Assembly: GCA_020741375.1 (NCBI GenBank)
Contig: DYZF01000180.1
Location: 1 to 6,193, forward strand
Source of the DNA: Tessaracoccus flavescens
GTDB lineage: Bacteria; Actinomycetota; Actinomycetes; Propionibacteriales; Propionibacteriaceae
Direction of reading: 5' to 3'
DNA: 6,193 bases
Part shown: positions 1 to 6,037 of the stretch, one piece after another
Layout of the letters: the number at the start of each line of letters is the position of its first letter
Position numbering within the stretch: the first letter of the stretch is position 1
Program-made: the position numbers and the translations under genes
Notes under the pieces: generated by a model
The model's input: the letters and a program-made list of their open reading frames with translations, nothing else
Told to the model about the DNA's origin: nothing
Database searches by the model: none

Positions 1-878
1 GCCGCACCGTTGGTGGGGGCGGTCACCACCTTGCCGCCGCCGGCGTTCTCCTCGTTGACCGCCAGCGCGTACAGGTTGACCCAGTCCATGGCGGAGAAAG
101 TCTGCGTGATGAGGTTGGGCACGCCGTTTCGGGCGTTGAGGCGACGGTGCAACTCCGGCGCCCGACGGGGCACGCGCAGGCCGCCGGGGAGGAATCCCTC
201 CTGCTCGCAGCCGCGCTGCACGCAGGCCTTCATGGTCTCCCAGATCTTCAGCAACCCGGCGCGGGTCTCCGCCTCCGGGCGCCACGCCAGCTCGTTGCGG
301 GCCACCAACTCGGCGACCGTGAGCCCCTCGCGTTCGCACATCTCCAGCAGCTCGGCGCCGTTGTTGAACGGGAACTCCACGTCTACGTCGACGACGCCGG
401 TCTCGCCCGCCTCGGCCTGCTCCTCGTCGACGATGAACCCGCCGCCGATGGAGTAGTAGGTGTTGGCGAACACGACGTCGCCGTCGCCGTCGAAGGCGGT
501 GATGTCGAGCGCGTTGGGGTGGTGCTCGCGGAAATCGCGATGCCAGGAGATGTTGGAGGCCCACTCGAAGGGAAGCTCGCGGCCGCCCACCGTGATGGTG
601 TTGGTGGAGTTCACGCGGGCGACGTCGGCCTGCAGGTCGTCGGGGTCGCACGCGTCGGGGCGGTGCCCCAGCAGTCCGCCGACGACGGCGCGGTCGGTGC
701 CGTGCCCCACGCCGGTGGCGGCGAGGGAGCCGAACAGGTCCACGTGGACGCTGGCCACGTCGTCGATCCGTTCGCCCAACTGCTGGACGAACGTGTAGCC
801 GGCCAGCATCGGGCCCATGGTGTGCGACGACGACGGACCCACTCCGATCTTGAACAGATCGAGCGCGCTGATCGCCAT
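1..878 (-). CDS. sdaA: L-serine dehydratase (L-serine ammonia-lyase), N-terminal 292 codons, partial
   Basis: Converts L-serine to pyruvate and ammonia in the cytoplasm with a 4Fe-4S cluster. The protein begins MAISALDLFKIGVGPSSSHT, the diagnostic start of single-chain iron-sulfur serine dehydratases, where the PSSSHT loop (residues 15-20) belongs to the regulatory/beta domain. Other family blocks are STNTITVGG (91-99), YSIGGGF (about 142-148), a cysteine-bearing stretch with C219 and C224, FLPGGL (about 229-234), and VNEENAGGGKVVTAPTNGA near the left edge. The N-terminal beta domain and the start of the catalytic alpha domain are present. Most cluster-ligand cysteines and the rest of a normally ~460-residue protein lie outside the window. 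The start is ATG at 878-876, with a strong Shine-Dalgarno AAGGGAGGT at 890-882. The gene is divergent from the MpaB-like/arcA operon across 57 bases. No frame damage was seen. Family identity is near certain; the catabolic role is inferred. Confidence 0.95.
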   Translation of the reverse strand, partial: MAISALDLFKIGVGPSSSHTMGPMLAGYTFVQQLGERIDDVASVHVDLFGSLAATGVGHGTDRAVVGGLLGHRPDACDPDDLQADVARVNSTNTITVGGRELPFEWASNISWHRDFREHHPNALDITAFDGDGDVVFANTYYSIGGGFIVDEEQAEAGETGVVDVDVEFPFNNGAELLEMCEREGLTVAELVARNELAWRPEAETRAGLLKIWETMKACVQRGCEQEGFLPGGLRVPRRAPELHRRLNARNGVPNLITQTFSAMDWVNLYALAVNEENAGGGKVVTAPTNGA

Positions 879-881
879 GCG

Positions 882-890
882 ACCTCCCTT
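882..890 (-). promoter_or_regulatory. Ribosome binding site of sdaA
   Basis: AAGGGAGGT on the minus strand contains GGAGGT, ending three bases before the ATG at 878-876. It fixes the sdaA start. Confidence 0.75.
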
Positions 891-900
891 GAAGCAATAG

Positions 901-928
901 ATGACAGGGTAGTGCGGGTTGGTAGCTT
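901..928 (+). promoter_or_regulatory. Candidate promoter for the MpaB-like/arcA operon
   Basis: ATGACA at 901-906 matches the TTGACA -35 consensus at five of six positions. It is followed after 16 bases by TAGCTT at 923-928, a TANNNT -10. Transcription would start at about 935-937, essentially at the A of the ATG at 936, implying a leaderless or nearly leaderless mRNA. This divergent gap must also carry the sdaA promoter. The best minus-strand -10 is TACCCT at 911-906, without a convincing -35. These are predictions from sequence only. Confidence 0.4.
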
Positions 929-935
929 GGAGGGC

Positions 936-1823
936 ATGAACCCCGTCGCCCGAATTCGCCGTCTGCTGGGACACACCCTGCGGAGCCGCGTGGCGGGCGA
1001 CGACGCCGACGCGAAGGCCTATCAGATCTGGGGCGCGCCCGGCGAGCGGTGGCACCGCACCACCGACGTCATCTGGCACCTCAACGGCGACGCCGCCATG
1101 TACGCGGGCGGGATTCGCGCGCTGCTGATGCAGACGCTGCACCCGGGCGCCATGGCCGGGGTCGCGGGCCACTCCGGCTACCGCTCAGACCCGTGGGGGC
1201 GCCTGCAGCGCACCAGCGAGTTCATCGCGATGACCACCTACGGGCCGATCCCGTCGGCCGAGGCTCTGATCGAGCGGATCAAGACCGTCCACCTCCGCGT
1301 GCGCGGCAAAGACGATCTCGGCGCCCCCTACCGTGCCTCAGATCCGCACCTGTTGAAGTGGGTCCACATCGCCGAAACCGAGAGCTTCCTCACCAGCTTC
1401 CGCCATTTCGGCGACCGCCGGATGACCACGGAGCTCGCCGACGAGTACGTCGCCCAAGCCGCGCCCGTCGGGGAGATGCTGGGCGCCGTCGACCTGCCGC
1501 GGACCGAGGCCGAGCTGCTGGCCGCCTACGACGAGTACCGCTCGGAGCTGCGGGTGTCGCCGGCGGCGCGTGACACGGTCGCGTTCCTGCTGAAGGAGCC
1601 ACCCGTCCCGTGGCCGGCGCGTCCCGGGTACTGGATGTTGGCCGCGGGCGCGATCTCGACGATGCCGGTGTGGGCCCGCGAGCTGCTGGGGCTGCCCACC
1701 AGCAAGTGGTTCGACAGACTCGTCGGGATGCCGTTGGGCAAGCTGTCGACGGCGGTTGTCCGGTGGGCGTTGGGCCCGGAAAGCCGGAAGAACATGGCGG
1801 CAGCCGCTACCGTGAACGGATGA
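936..1823 (+). CDS. MpaB / DUF2236-family oxygenase-like protein
   Basis: A 295-residue protein of the oxygenase MpaB (DUF2236) family, which also includes the fungal mycophenolate enzyme MpaB and is related to the haem latex-clearing proteins. Substrate is unknown. Family blocks seen are GDAAMYAGGIRALLMQTLHP (about 51-70, with H69), AGHSGYRSDPWGRLQRT (about 77-93), TTYG (100-103) and KWVHIAETES (141-150, with H144). The arginine/histidine-rich pattern fits the family fold. Hydrophobic stretches near 231-246 and 262-278 could be buried helices; no signal peptide is evident. ATG at 936 is preferred: it gives the natural family N-terminus and avoids running antisense through sdaA. GTG at 912 is an in-frame alternative. 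GGAGGG at 929-934 lies too close to the ATG for a classical ribosome site, so leaderless initiation is possible. The stop overlaps the arcA start. Biochemical role unproven. Confidence 0.85.
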   Translation: MNPVARIRRLLGHTLRSRVAGDDADAKAYQIWGAPGERWHRTTDVIWHLNGDAAMYAGGIRALLMQTLHPGAMAGVAGHSGYRSDPWGRLQRTSEFIAMTTYGPIPSAEALIERIKTVHLRVRGKDDLGAPYRASDPHLLKWVHIAETESFLTSFRHFGDRRMTTELADEYVAQAAPVGEMLGAVDLPRTEAELLAAYDEYRSELRVSPAARDTVAFLLKEPPVPWPARPGYWMLAAGAISTMPVWARELLGLPTSKWFDRLVGMPLGKLSTAVVRWALGPESRKNMAAAATVNG

Positions 1824-3043
1824 CAGCGCCACTCAATGTGACCTCAGAAGTTGGCCAGCTGCGGCGGGTGATCGTCCACCGACCCGGGCTGGAGCTGGCG
1901 CGACTGACGCCGTCGAACGCCGAGGAACTGCTGTTCGACGACGTGCTGTGGCTCGAGCGCGCCGAGGAGGAGCACGATCAGTTCGCCGACGCCCTCACCA
2001 GCGCCGGGGCGGAGGTGCTGCACTTCGACGACCTGCTGCGGCGCACGCTCGCCGTCCCGGAGGCGCTGGCGTGGGTGCTGCGCGAAACCATCGACGAGCG
2101 GACCTTCGGGCCCAGCTTGGCGCACTCGCTGCGTGAATATCTCGATTACGCCAGCCCCGACATCGTCTACCGCGTCCTCGTGGGCGGGCTGACGAAGGCC
2201 GAGACGTTGGAGCGGATGCCGATGCCCGAGTCGGCCGTCTTCAGCATGGCCCACGATCACGATTTCCTCGTGACCCCGCTCACCAACCACCTGTTCACGC
2301 GCGACGCGACGTGCTGGATCGGCAACGGGGTGTCGGTGAACTCGATGAGCCACCATTCCCGGCGCCGCGAGGCGATCAACTACCGGGCCATCCTTCGCTG
2401 GCACCCGCTGTTCGCGTCGAGCGAGTTCGAGGTGTGGTCTGAGGATTTGGAAACCGGCGCCGCCACCGTCGAGGGCGGCGACGTGCTGGTGCCGACGGCG
2501 GCTTCGCTGCTCGTCGGCATCTCGCAGCGGACCACGCCACAGGGCGTTGAACGGCTGGCGCTGAGGCTGTTCGAGCGGGGCGCCGTCGACAGGATTGTGG
2601 CGATGCGGATCCCGGACCGGCGGGCGTTCATGCATCTGGACACGGTGCTGACGATGGTGGATGAGGAATCGTTCCTGGTCTACGGCGACCTGCCCGAGCC
2701 CGAGTGCTACCTGATCGAGCCCGGCAACGGCGGGCCGCCGCTGCGGACGACGTTGCTGACTGGGTCGTTGGAGGAGAGCTTGGCGGTCGCGGTGGGGCGC
2801 GACGTGCGGGTGCTGACGACGGCGCAAGATTCGTTTGCGCGGGAACGCGACCAGTGGCACGACGGCTGCAACGTGTTAGCGGTCGCGCCTGGGGTCGTGG
2901 TCGGGTACGAGCGCAACCAGGCGTCGATCGCGGACCTCCGCGCCGGCGGCATCGAGGTGATTGAGGTGCCTGGGTCTGAGTTGGGACGAGGTCGCGGCGG
3001 GCCCCGGTGCATGAGCTGCCCGATCGAGCGCGCGCCGCTCTGA
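1820..3043 (+). CDS. arcA: Arginine deiminase
   Basis: Hydrolyses L-arginine to L-citrulline and ammonia in the cytoplasm, the first step of the arginine deiminase pathway. The 407-residue length is normal. The guanidine-modifying-enzyme catalytic set is all visible: D162 in FTRD, E218 in VEGGDV, H272 and D274 in MHLDTV, and the nucleophile C397 in the C-terminal GGPRCMSCPI. The N-terminal SEVGQLRRVIVHRPG and LLFDD blocks also fit. Catalytic assignments come from known family alignments. ATG at 1820-1822 overlaps the upstream TGA (ATGA), indicating translational coupling to the MpaB-like gene; no strong Shine-Dalgarno precedes it. No arcB (ornithine carbamoyltransferase) or arcC (carbamate kinase) follows: the next gene is convergent. 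So this copy is either a solo deiminase, as in mycobacteria, or its partners lie elsewhere. The sequence looks intact and active. Confidence 0.95.
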   Translation: MTAPLNVTSEVGQLRRVIVHRPGLELARLTPSNAEELLFDDVLWLERAEEEHDQFADALTSAGAEVLHFDDLLRRTLAVPEALAWVLRETIDERTFGPSLAHSLREYLDYASPDIVYRVLVGGLTKAETLERMPMPESAVFSMAHDHDFLVTPLTNHLFTRDATCWIGNGVSVNSMSHHSRRREAINYRAILRWHPLFASSEFEVWSEDLETGAATVEGGDVLVPTAASLLVGISQRTTPQGVERLALRLFERGAVDRIVAMRIPDRRAFMHLDTVLTMVDEESFLVYGDLPEPECYLIEPGNGGPPLRTTLLTGSLEESLAVAVGRDVRVLTTAQDSFARERDQWHDGCNVLAVAPGVVVGYERNQASIADLRAGGIEVIEVPGSELGRGRGGPRCMSCPIERAPL

Positions 3044-3084
3044 GCCCAGTAGGTCCGCTGCTCGATCGCCGAGCCGAACCCGTC

Positions 3085-3136
3085 ATCTATTTGTGACTGA
3101 AGGGCCCGAAGTCGGGCACCTCAGCCACAAATAGAT
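3085..3136. terminator. Nested long hairpin between convergent genes, probable bidirectional terminator
   Basis: Arms 3085-3100 and 3121-3136 pair over 16 positions with one mismatch (A3096 against C3125). An inner hairpin GCCCGA (3104-3109) / TCGGGC (3112-3117) lies in the 20-base loop. It starts 41 bases after the arcA stop and only 5 bases beyond the stop of the UvrA-like gene, the position expected of a shared terminator. In the transcript of the UvrA-like gene the mismatch becomes a G-U wobble, so that strand folds completely. There is no clean T tract, but the arms contain ATTT/AAAT. The AT-rich arms stand out against GC-rich surroundings. Confidence 0.6.
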
Positions 3137-3141
3137 CGCCC

Positions 3142-5499
3142 TCAGCCGACGTAGGCAGCCAAATGCTGGCCCGTCAACGTCGCCGCGGCCTTCACCAAGT
3201 CCGACGGCGTCCCCTCGAAGACGATCTCGCCGCCGTCGTGACCGGCGCCGGGCCCGAGGTCGATGATCCAGTCGGCATGCGCCATCACGGCCTGGTGGTG
3301 CTCGATCACGATCACCGAGTTGCCCGAATCCACCAGCCGGTCCAGTAGCGCCAGCAACTGCTCCACGTCGGCCAAGTGCAGGCCCGTGGTGGGCTCGTCG
3401 AGGATGTAGATCGACCCCTTGTCCGCCATCGCGACCGCCAGCTTCAACCGCTGCCGCTCGCCGCCCGACAAGGTGTTCAGCGGCTGGCCAAGGCTGATGT
3501 AGCCCAAGCCGACATCGTTGAGGCGATCCAGAATCTTGTGGGCCGCTGGGGTCTTGGCTTCGCCGTCGCCGAAGAACTCCAGCGCCTCCCCAACCGGCAT
3601 CTCGAACACGTCCGCGATGTTCTTGCCGCCCCAGCGGTACTCCAGCACCTCGGCCTGGAACCGCTTGCCCTCACACTCTTCGCACGGGGTGGTGACGACG
3701 TCCATGAAACCGAGTTCCGTGAAGATCACGCCGGCGCCGTTGCATGCCGGGCAGGCGCCCTCGGAGTTGGGGGAGAAGAGCGCCGGCTTGGTGCCGGTGG
3801 CCTTCGCGAACGCCTTGCGGATGTGCTCGAGCAGACCGGTGTAGGTGGCTGGGTTGGAGCGCCGCGACCCCTTGATCGCCGTCTGGTCGATCGACACGAC
3901 GTCGGCATCCTTCGGCAGCGACCCGTGCACCAGTGAGCTCTTGCCCGAACCCGCGACCCCGGTCAGTACGGTCAGCACGCCCAGCGGCACGTCGACGTCG
4001 ACATTCTTGAGGTTGTTCGTGGACGCGCCCCGGATCTCCAGGGCTCCCGTCGGCTTCCGGACGGTGTCCTTGAGCTTGGCTCGGTCGTCGAAGTGGCGAC
4101 CGGTGAGCGTGTCCGAGCGGCGCAGGTCCTCGACGGTGCCCTCGAACATGATCTCGCCGCCCTTGGTGCCAGCGTGGGGGCCGAGGTCGACGATGTGGTC
4201 GGCGATGGCGATCGTCTCCGGCTTGTGCTCCACCACGAGCACGGTGTTGCCCTTGTCGCGGAGGCTCTGGAGGAGTTGGTTCATCTTCTGGATGTCGTGC
4301 GGGTGCAGGCCGATCGACGGCTCGTCGAAGACGTAGGTCACATCGGTGAGCGCGGATCCGAGGTGGCGGATCATCTTCGTGCGCTGGGCCTCACCGCCCG
4401 AGAGCGTGCCCGACGGGCGGCTCAGCGACAGGTAGCCCAGCCCGATCTCCACGAACGAATCCAGGAGAGCCTGCAGCGTGCCCACCAGCGGCCCCGCCGA
4501 CGGCGCATCCAGCGCCCGCACCCACTCGGCGAGGTCGCTGATCTGCATTGCGCAGGCATCCGCGATGCTGACGCCGTCGATCTTCGAGGTGCGGGCGTGC
4601 TCGGCGAGCCGGGTGCCGTCGCAGTCGGGGCACACCTGGAAGGTCACGGCGCGCTCGATGAACGCACGGATGTGCGGTTGGACGGCGTCGGGATCCTTGC
4701 TCAGCATCGACTTCTGAATCTTCGGCACCAAGCCCTCATACGTGACGTTGATGCCGTCAACCTTGATCTTGGTGGGCTGCTTCCACAGCAGATCGTCGAG
4801 CTCGCGCTTGGAGTAGTCCTTGATCAACTTGTTGCCGTCGAAGAAACCGCTGCCGATGAACCCCTTGACGTACCAGCCGTCCGGCACATAGCCGGGGACG
4901 GTGATGGCGCCGTCGGCGAGGGAGAGGTTCTCGTCGATGAGCTGGGAGATGTCGATGTCTTCCACCCGGCCTCGGCCCTCACAGCGCGGGCACATGCCGC
5001 CCACGAGCGTGTAGGTCTTGGCTTCCTTCTGGACGCGCCCGGCCTTCTCCGTCTTGATCATGCCGGAGCCGGTGACGGAGGGGACGTTGAAGGAGTAGGC
5101 CTGCGGGGAGCCGATTTGGGGTTCGGCGAGCTTGCTGAACAGGAGTCGCAGCAGGGCGTTGGCGTCGGTGACGGTGCCGACGGTGGACCTCACGTTGGCG
5201 GCCATCCGCTCCTGGTCGACGATGATCGCGGTGGTGAGGCCCTCGAGGTGGTCCACCTCGGGGCGGGCCAGCGTCGGCATGAAGCCCTGCACGAAGGCCG
5301 AGTAGGTTTCGTTGATCATGCGCTGAGATTCAGCGGCGATGGTGTCGAACACCAGCGAGCTCTTGCCCGAGCCGGAGACGCCGGTGAAGACGGTCAACCG
5401 TCGCTTGGGGAGGTTGAGTGAGACGTTTTTGAGGTTGTTCTCTCGCGCGCCGAGGACGCGGATCTCGTCGTGGTTGTCTGCCGGATGCTGCATGCTCAC
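3142..5499 (-). CDS. UvrA-like ABC ATPase without UvrB-binding domain (DrrC type)
   Basis: A 785-residue cytoplasmic tandem ABC ATPase of the UvrA family. First cassette: Walker [10 protein letters not shown] (40-48), signature LSGGEAQR (366-373), Walker B TYVFDEP (388-394). Second: Walker [10 protein letters not shown] (514-522), signature LSGGERQR (677-684), Walker B IYILDEP (697-703). A zinc module is C583/C586 with C606/C609. True UvrA is about 950 residues. Here the UvrB-binding region is missing: LAEPQ (124-128) passes directly to a shorter stretch, and only the second CxxC pair (C170/C173) of the first zinc module remains. C290-PDC is kept in the insertion domain. This matches UvrA-like proteins such as DrrC, linked to resistance to DNA-binding drugs, rather than the repair excinuclease; drug binding here is inference. 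The start is GTG 5499 (AGGTGG at 5517-5512 lies 12 bases upstream) or ATG 5493. Confidence 0.9.
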   Translation of the reverse strand: MSMQHPADNHDEIRVLGARENNLKNVSLNLPKRRLTVFTGVSGSGKSSLVFDTIAAESQRMINETYSAFVQGFMPTLARPEVDHLEGLTTAIIVDQERMAANVRSTVGTVTDANALLRLLFSKLAEPQIGSPQAYSFNVPSVTGSGMIKTEKAGRVQKEAKTYTLVGGMCPRCEGRGRVEDIDISQLIDENLSLADGAITVPGYVPDGWYVKGFIGSGFFDGNKLIKDYSKRELDDLLWKQPTKIKVDGINVTYEGLVPKIQKSMLSKDPDAVQPHIRAFIERAVTFQVCPDCDGTRLAEHARTSKIDGVSIADACAMQISDLAEWVRALDAPSAGPLVGTLQALLDSFVEIGLGYLSLSRPSGTLSGGEAQRTKMIRHLGSALTDVTYVFDEPSIGLHPHDIQKMNQLLQSLRDKGNTVLVVEHKPETIAIADHIVDLGPHAGTKGGEIMFEGTVEDLRRSDTLTGRHFDDRAKLKDTVRKPTGALEIRGASTNNLKNVDVDVPLGVLTVLTGVAGSGKSSLVHGSLPKDADVVSIDQTAIKGSRRSNPATYTGLLEHIRKAFAKATGTKPALFSPNSEGACPACNGAGVIFTELGFMDVVTTPCEECEGKRFQAEVLEYRWGGKNIADVFEMPVGEALEFFGDGEAKTPAAHKILDRLNDVGLGYISLGQPLNTLSGGERQRLKLAVAMADKGSIYILDEPTTGLHLADVEQLLALLDRLVDSGNSVIVIEHHQAVMAHADWIIDLGPGAGHDGGEIVFEGTPSDLVKAAATLTGQHLAAYVG

Positions 5500-5511
5500 C
5501 GCGCAAGCGTG

Positions 5512-5517
5512 CCACCT
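5512..5517 (-). promoter_or_regulatory. Possible ribosome binding site for the UvrA-like gene
   Basis: AGGTGG on the minus strand lies 12 bases from the GTG at 5499 and 18 from the ATG at 5493. The spacing is long for both but favours the GTG. No convincing promoter was identified upstream. Confidence 0.3.
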
Positions 5518-5557
5518 GCACCGAGTGATTACCAGAGCCGCTGTGGGCCAGTTGAGG

Positions 5558-5642
5558 GAATGAGCAATTAGATGGGCTCAACCGCTGGAACCGATGTGTT
5601 CGTCGGCGTGTCGCGACAACGAACCCATCTAATTGCTCATTC
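5558..5642. repeat. 19-bp perfect inverted repeat with 47-base spacer
   Basis: Arm GAATGAGCAATTAGATGGG (5558-5576) is repeated as its exact reverse complement at 5624-5642. Two more pairs follow after one mismatch (T5578-A5622, C5579-G5621). The 47-base spacer can form a small inner stem, TTCGT (5599-5603) with ACGAA (5619-5623), in competition with those pairs. The repeat sits between two divergent genes, where a terminator is not expected. Its AT-rich arms contrast with the GC-rich flanks. TGAGG occurs on both sides (5553-5557 and 5647-5651), a loose hint of a target duplication, but the right copy is 4 bases away from the arm. It could be a REP/MITE-like palindromic element, the terminator of a lost gene, or a structured RNA. 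Confidence 0.7.
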
Positions 5643-5650
5643 GCCCTGAG

Positions 5651-5666
5651 GCCCGGACGAACGGGC
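5651..5666. repeat. Small GC hairpin
   Basis: GCCCG (5651-5655) and CGGGC (5662-5666) pair around a 6-base loop directly beside the long inverted repeat. It may be part of the same structured element or coincidence in GC-rich DNA. Confidence 0.35.
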
Positions 5667-5679
5667 TCGACCCGGGGCG

Positions 5680-5708
5680 GTGACTTGGTGGCCGGAGACC
5701 GATAGTCT
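5680..5708 (+). promoter_or_regulatory. Candidate promoter of the LLM oxidoreductase gene
   Basis: GTGACT (5680-5685) matches the -35 consensus at four of six positions. After a 17-base spacer comes TAGTCT (5703-5708), a TANNNT -10. The predicted start is about 5715, leaving a leader of about 29 bases before the GTG start codon at 5744. Confidence 0.45.
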
Positions 5709-5716
5709 GGAATAAA

Positions 5717-5730
5717 GTTGACGATTCAAC
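5717..5730 (+). promoter_or_regulatory. Candidate operator (GTTGA-N4-TCAAC palindrome)
   Basis: GTTGA (5717-5721) and TCAAC (5726-5730) are perfect inverted arms around CGAT. The site lies just downstream of the predicted transcription start and before the oxidoreductase GTG, where a bound repressor would block transcription. TTGA...TCAA dyads are typical of MarR-family and similar winged-helix regulators; the regulator is not in this window. Confidence 0.4.
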
Positions 5731-5743
5731 AGTTTGGACTGGC

Positions 5744-5995
5744 GTGAAGAAGATTGGATTCCTGAACTTCGGGCACTGGAACCCGTCGCCGCACTCACAG
5801 GTGCGCTCGGCCTCCGACACGCTCCTTCAATCCATCGAGCTCGCCGTTGCCGCCGAGGAGATCGGCATCGACGGCGCCTACTTCCGTGTGCATCACTTCG
5901 CGCAGCAACTCGGCTCGCCGTTCCCGCTGCTCGCCGCCGTCGGCGCCCGCACCTCCACCTTGGAGATCGGCACCGGCGTCATCGACATGCGCTAG
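5744..5995 (+). pseudogene. LLM class flavin-dependent oxidoreductase, truncated at codon 83
   Basis: The N-terminal fragment of a luciferase-like (LLM, bacterial luciferase fold) flavin-dependent monooxygenase/oxidoreductase. It starts KKIGFLNFGHWNPSPHSQ and carries the family blocks AAEEIGIDGAYFRVHHFA (36-53) and GSPFPLLAAVGARTSTLEIG (57-76), ending at VIDMR-stop. Family members are about 340 residues and, from recall, continue here with YENPLYMAEDA, so roughly three quarters of the barrel is missing and the fragment cannot be active. The start is GTG at 5744 with weak GGA upstream; it gives the normal family N-terminus. There is no other damage in the 83 codons, suggesting recent or reversible disruption. 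The stop TAG appears to be made at the junction: the TA of the expected Tyr codon followed by G from new DNA. A serine recombinase begins 42 bases past the stop. Insertion by that recombinase is the inferred cause. Confidence 0.85.
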
Positions 5996-6004
5996 TGCAT
6001 GTCG
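5983..6004. other. Probable attachment-site junction (attL-like dyad)
   Basis: CGACATGC (5983-5990) and GCATGTCG (5997-6004) are perfect inverted arms around GCTAGT. The centre of the dyad lies at 5993/5994, exactly where the oxidoreductase homology ends. Serine integrase sites are imperfect dyads around a 2-base crossover, so this fits a host-element hybrid site. The left half is oxidoreductase coding sequence and the right half would be element DNA. The true site is probably about 40-50 bp; its limits cannot be set without the empty site or the other end. Confidence 0.55.
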
Positions 6005-6025
6005 CGATTGCAACACTCGTTCACG

Positions 6026-6031
6026 TAAGCT
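6026..6031 (+). promoter_or_regulatory. Candidate -10 box of the recombinase gene (leaderless start)
   Basis: TAAGCT fits the TANNNT -10 pattern. Six bases separate it from the ATG at 6038, so transcription would begin at the start codon. There is no Shine-Dalgarno and no clear -35 (TTGCAA at 6008-6013 is only 12 bases upstream), so the call rests on spacing. Confidence 0.35.
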
Positions 6032-6037
6032 GGTTGC

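Noticed and set aside
147..935. Long plus-strand open frame in phase with the MpaB-like gene, which would give a 558-residue protein
   Set aside because: This stretch is antisense to sdaA, which has clear family similarity throughout. The extension has no recognisable similarity and is a GC-rich shadow; the gene starts at 936.
1844..2860. 338-codon minus-strand open frame
   Set aside because: Antisense to arcA, whose catalytic residues are all in the plus frame; the translation is rich in R, Q, H and P and has no family features.
4093..5421. 442-codon plus-strand open frame
   Set aside because: Wholly antisense to the UvrA-like gene, whose ATPase motifs are unmistakable. Low-complexity composition rich in G, A, V, L, D and R is typical of a shadow frame.
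5553..5651. TGAGG direct repeats flanking the long inverted repeat as a transposition target duplication
   Set aside because: The right copy is 4 bases away from the arm end and a 5-base match is easily chance, so insertion is not claimed.
5629..5820. Minus-strand 63-codon open frame over the oxidoreductase promoter
   Set aside because: No ribosome site or family similarity. It overlaps the start of the oxidoreductase fragment and the inverted repeat.
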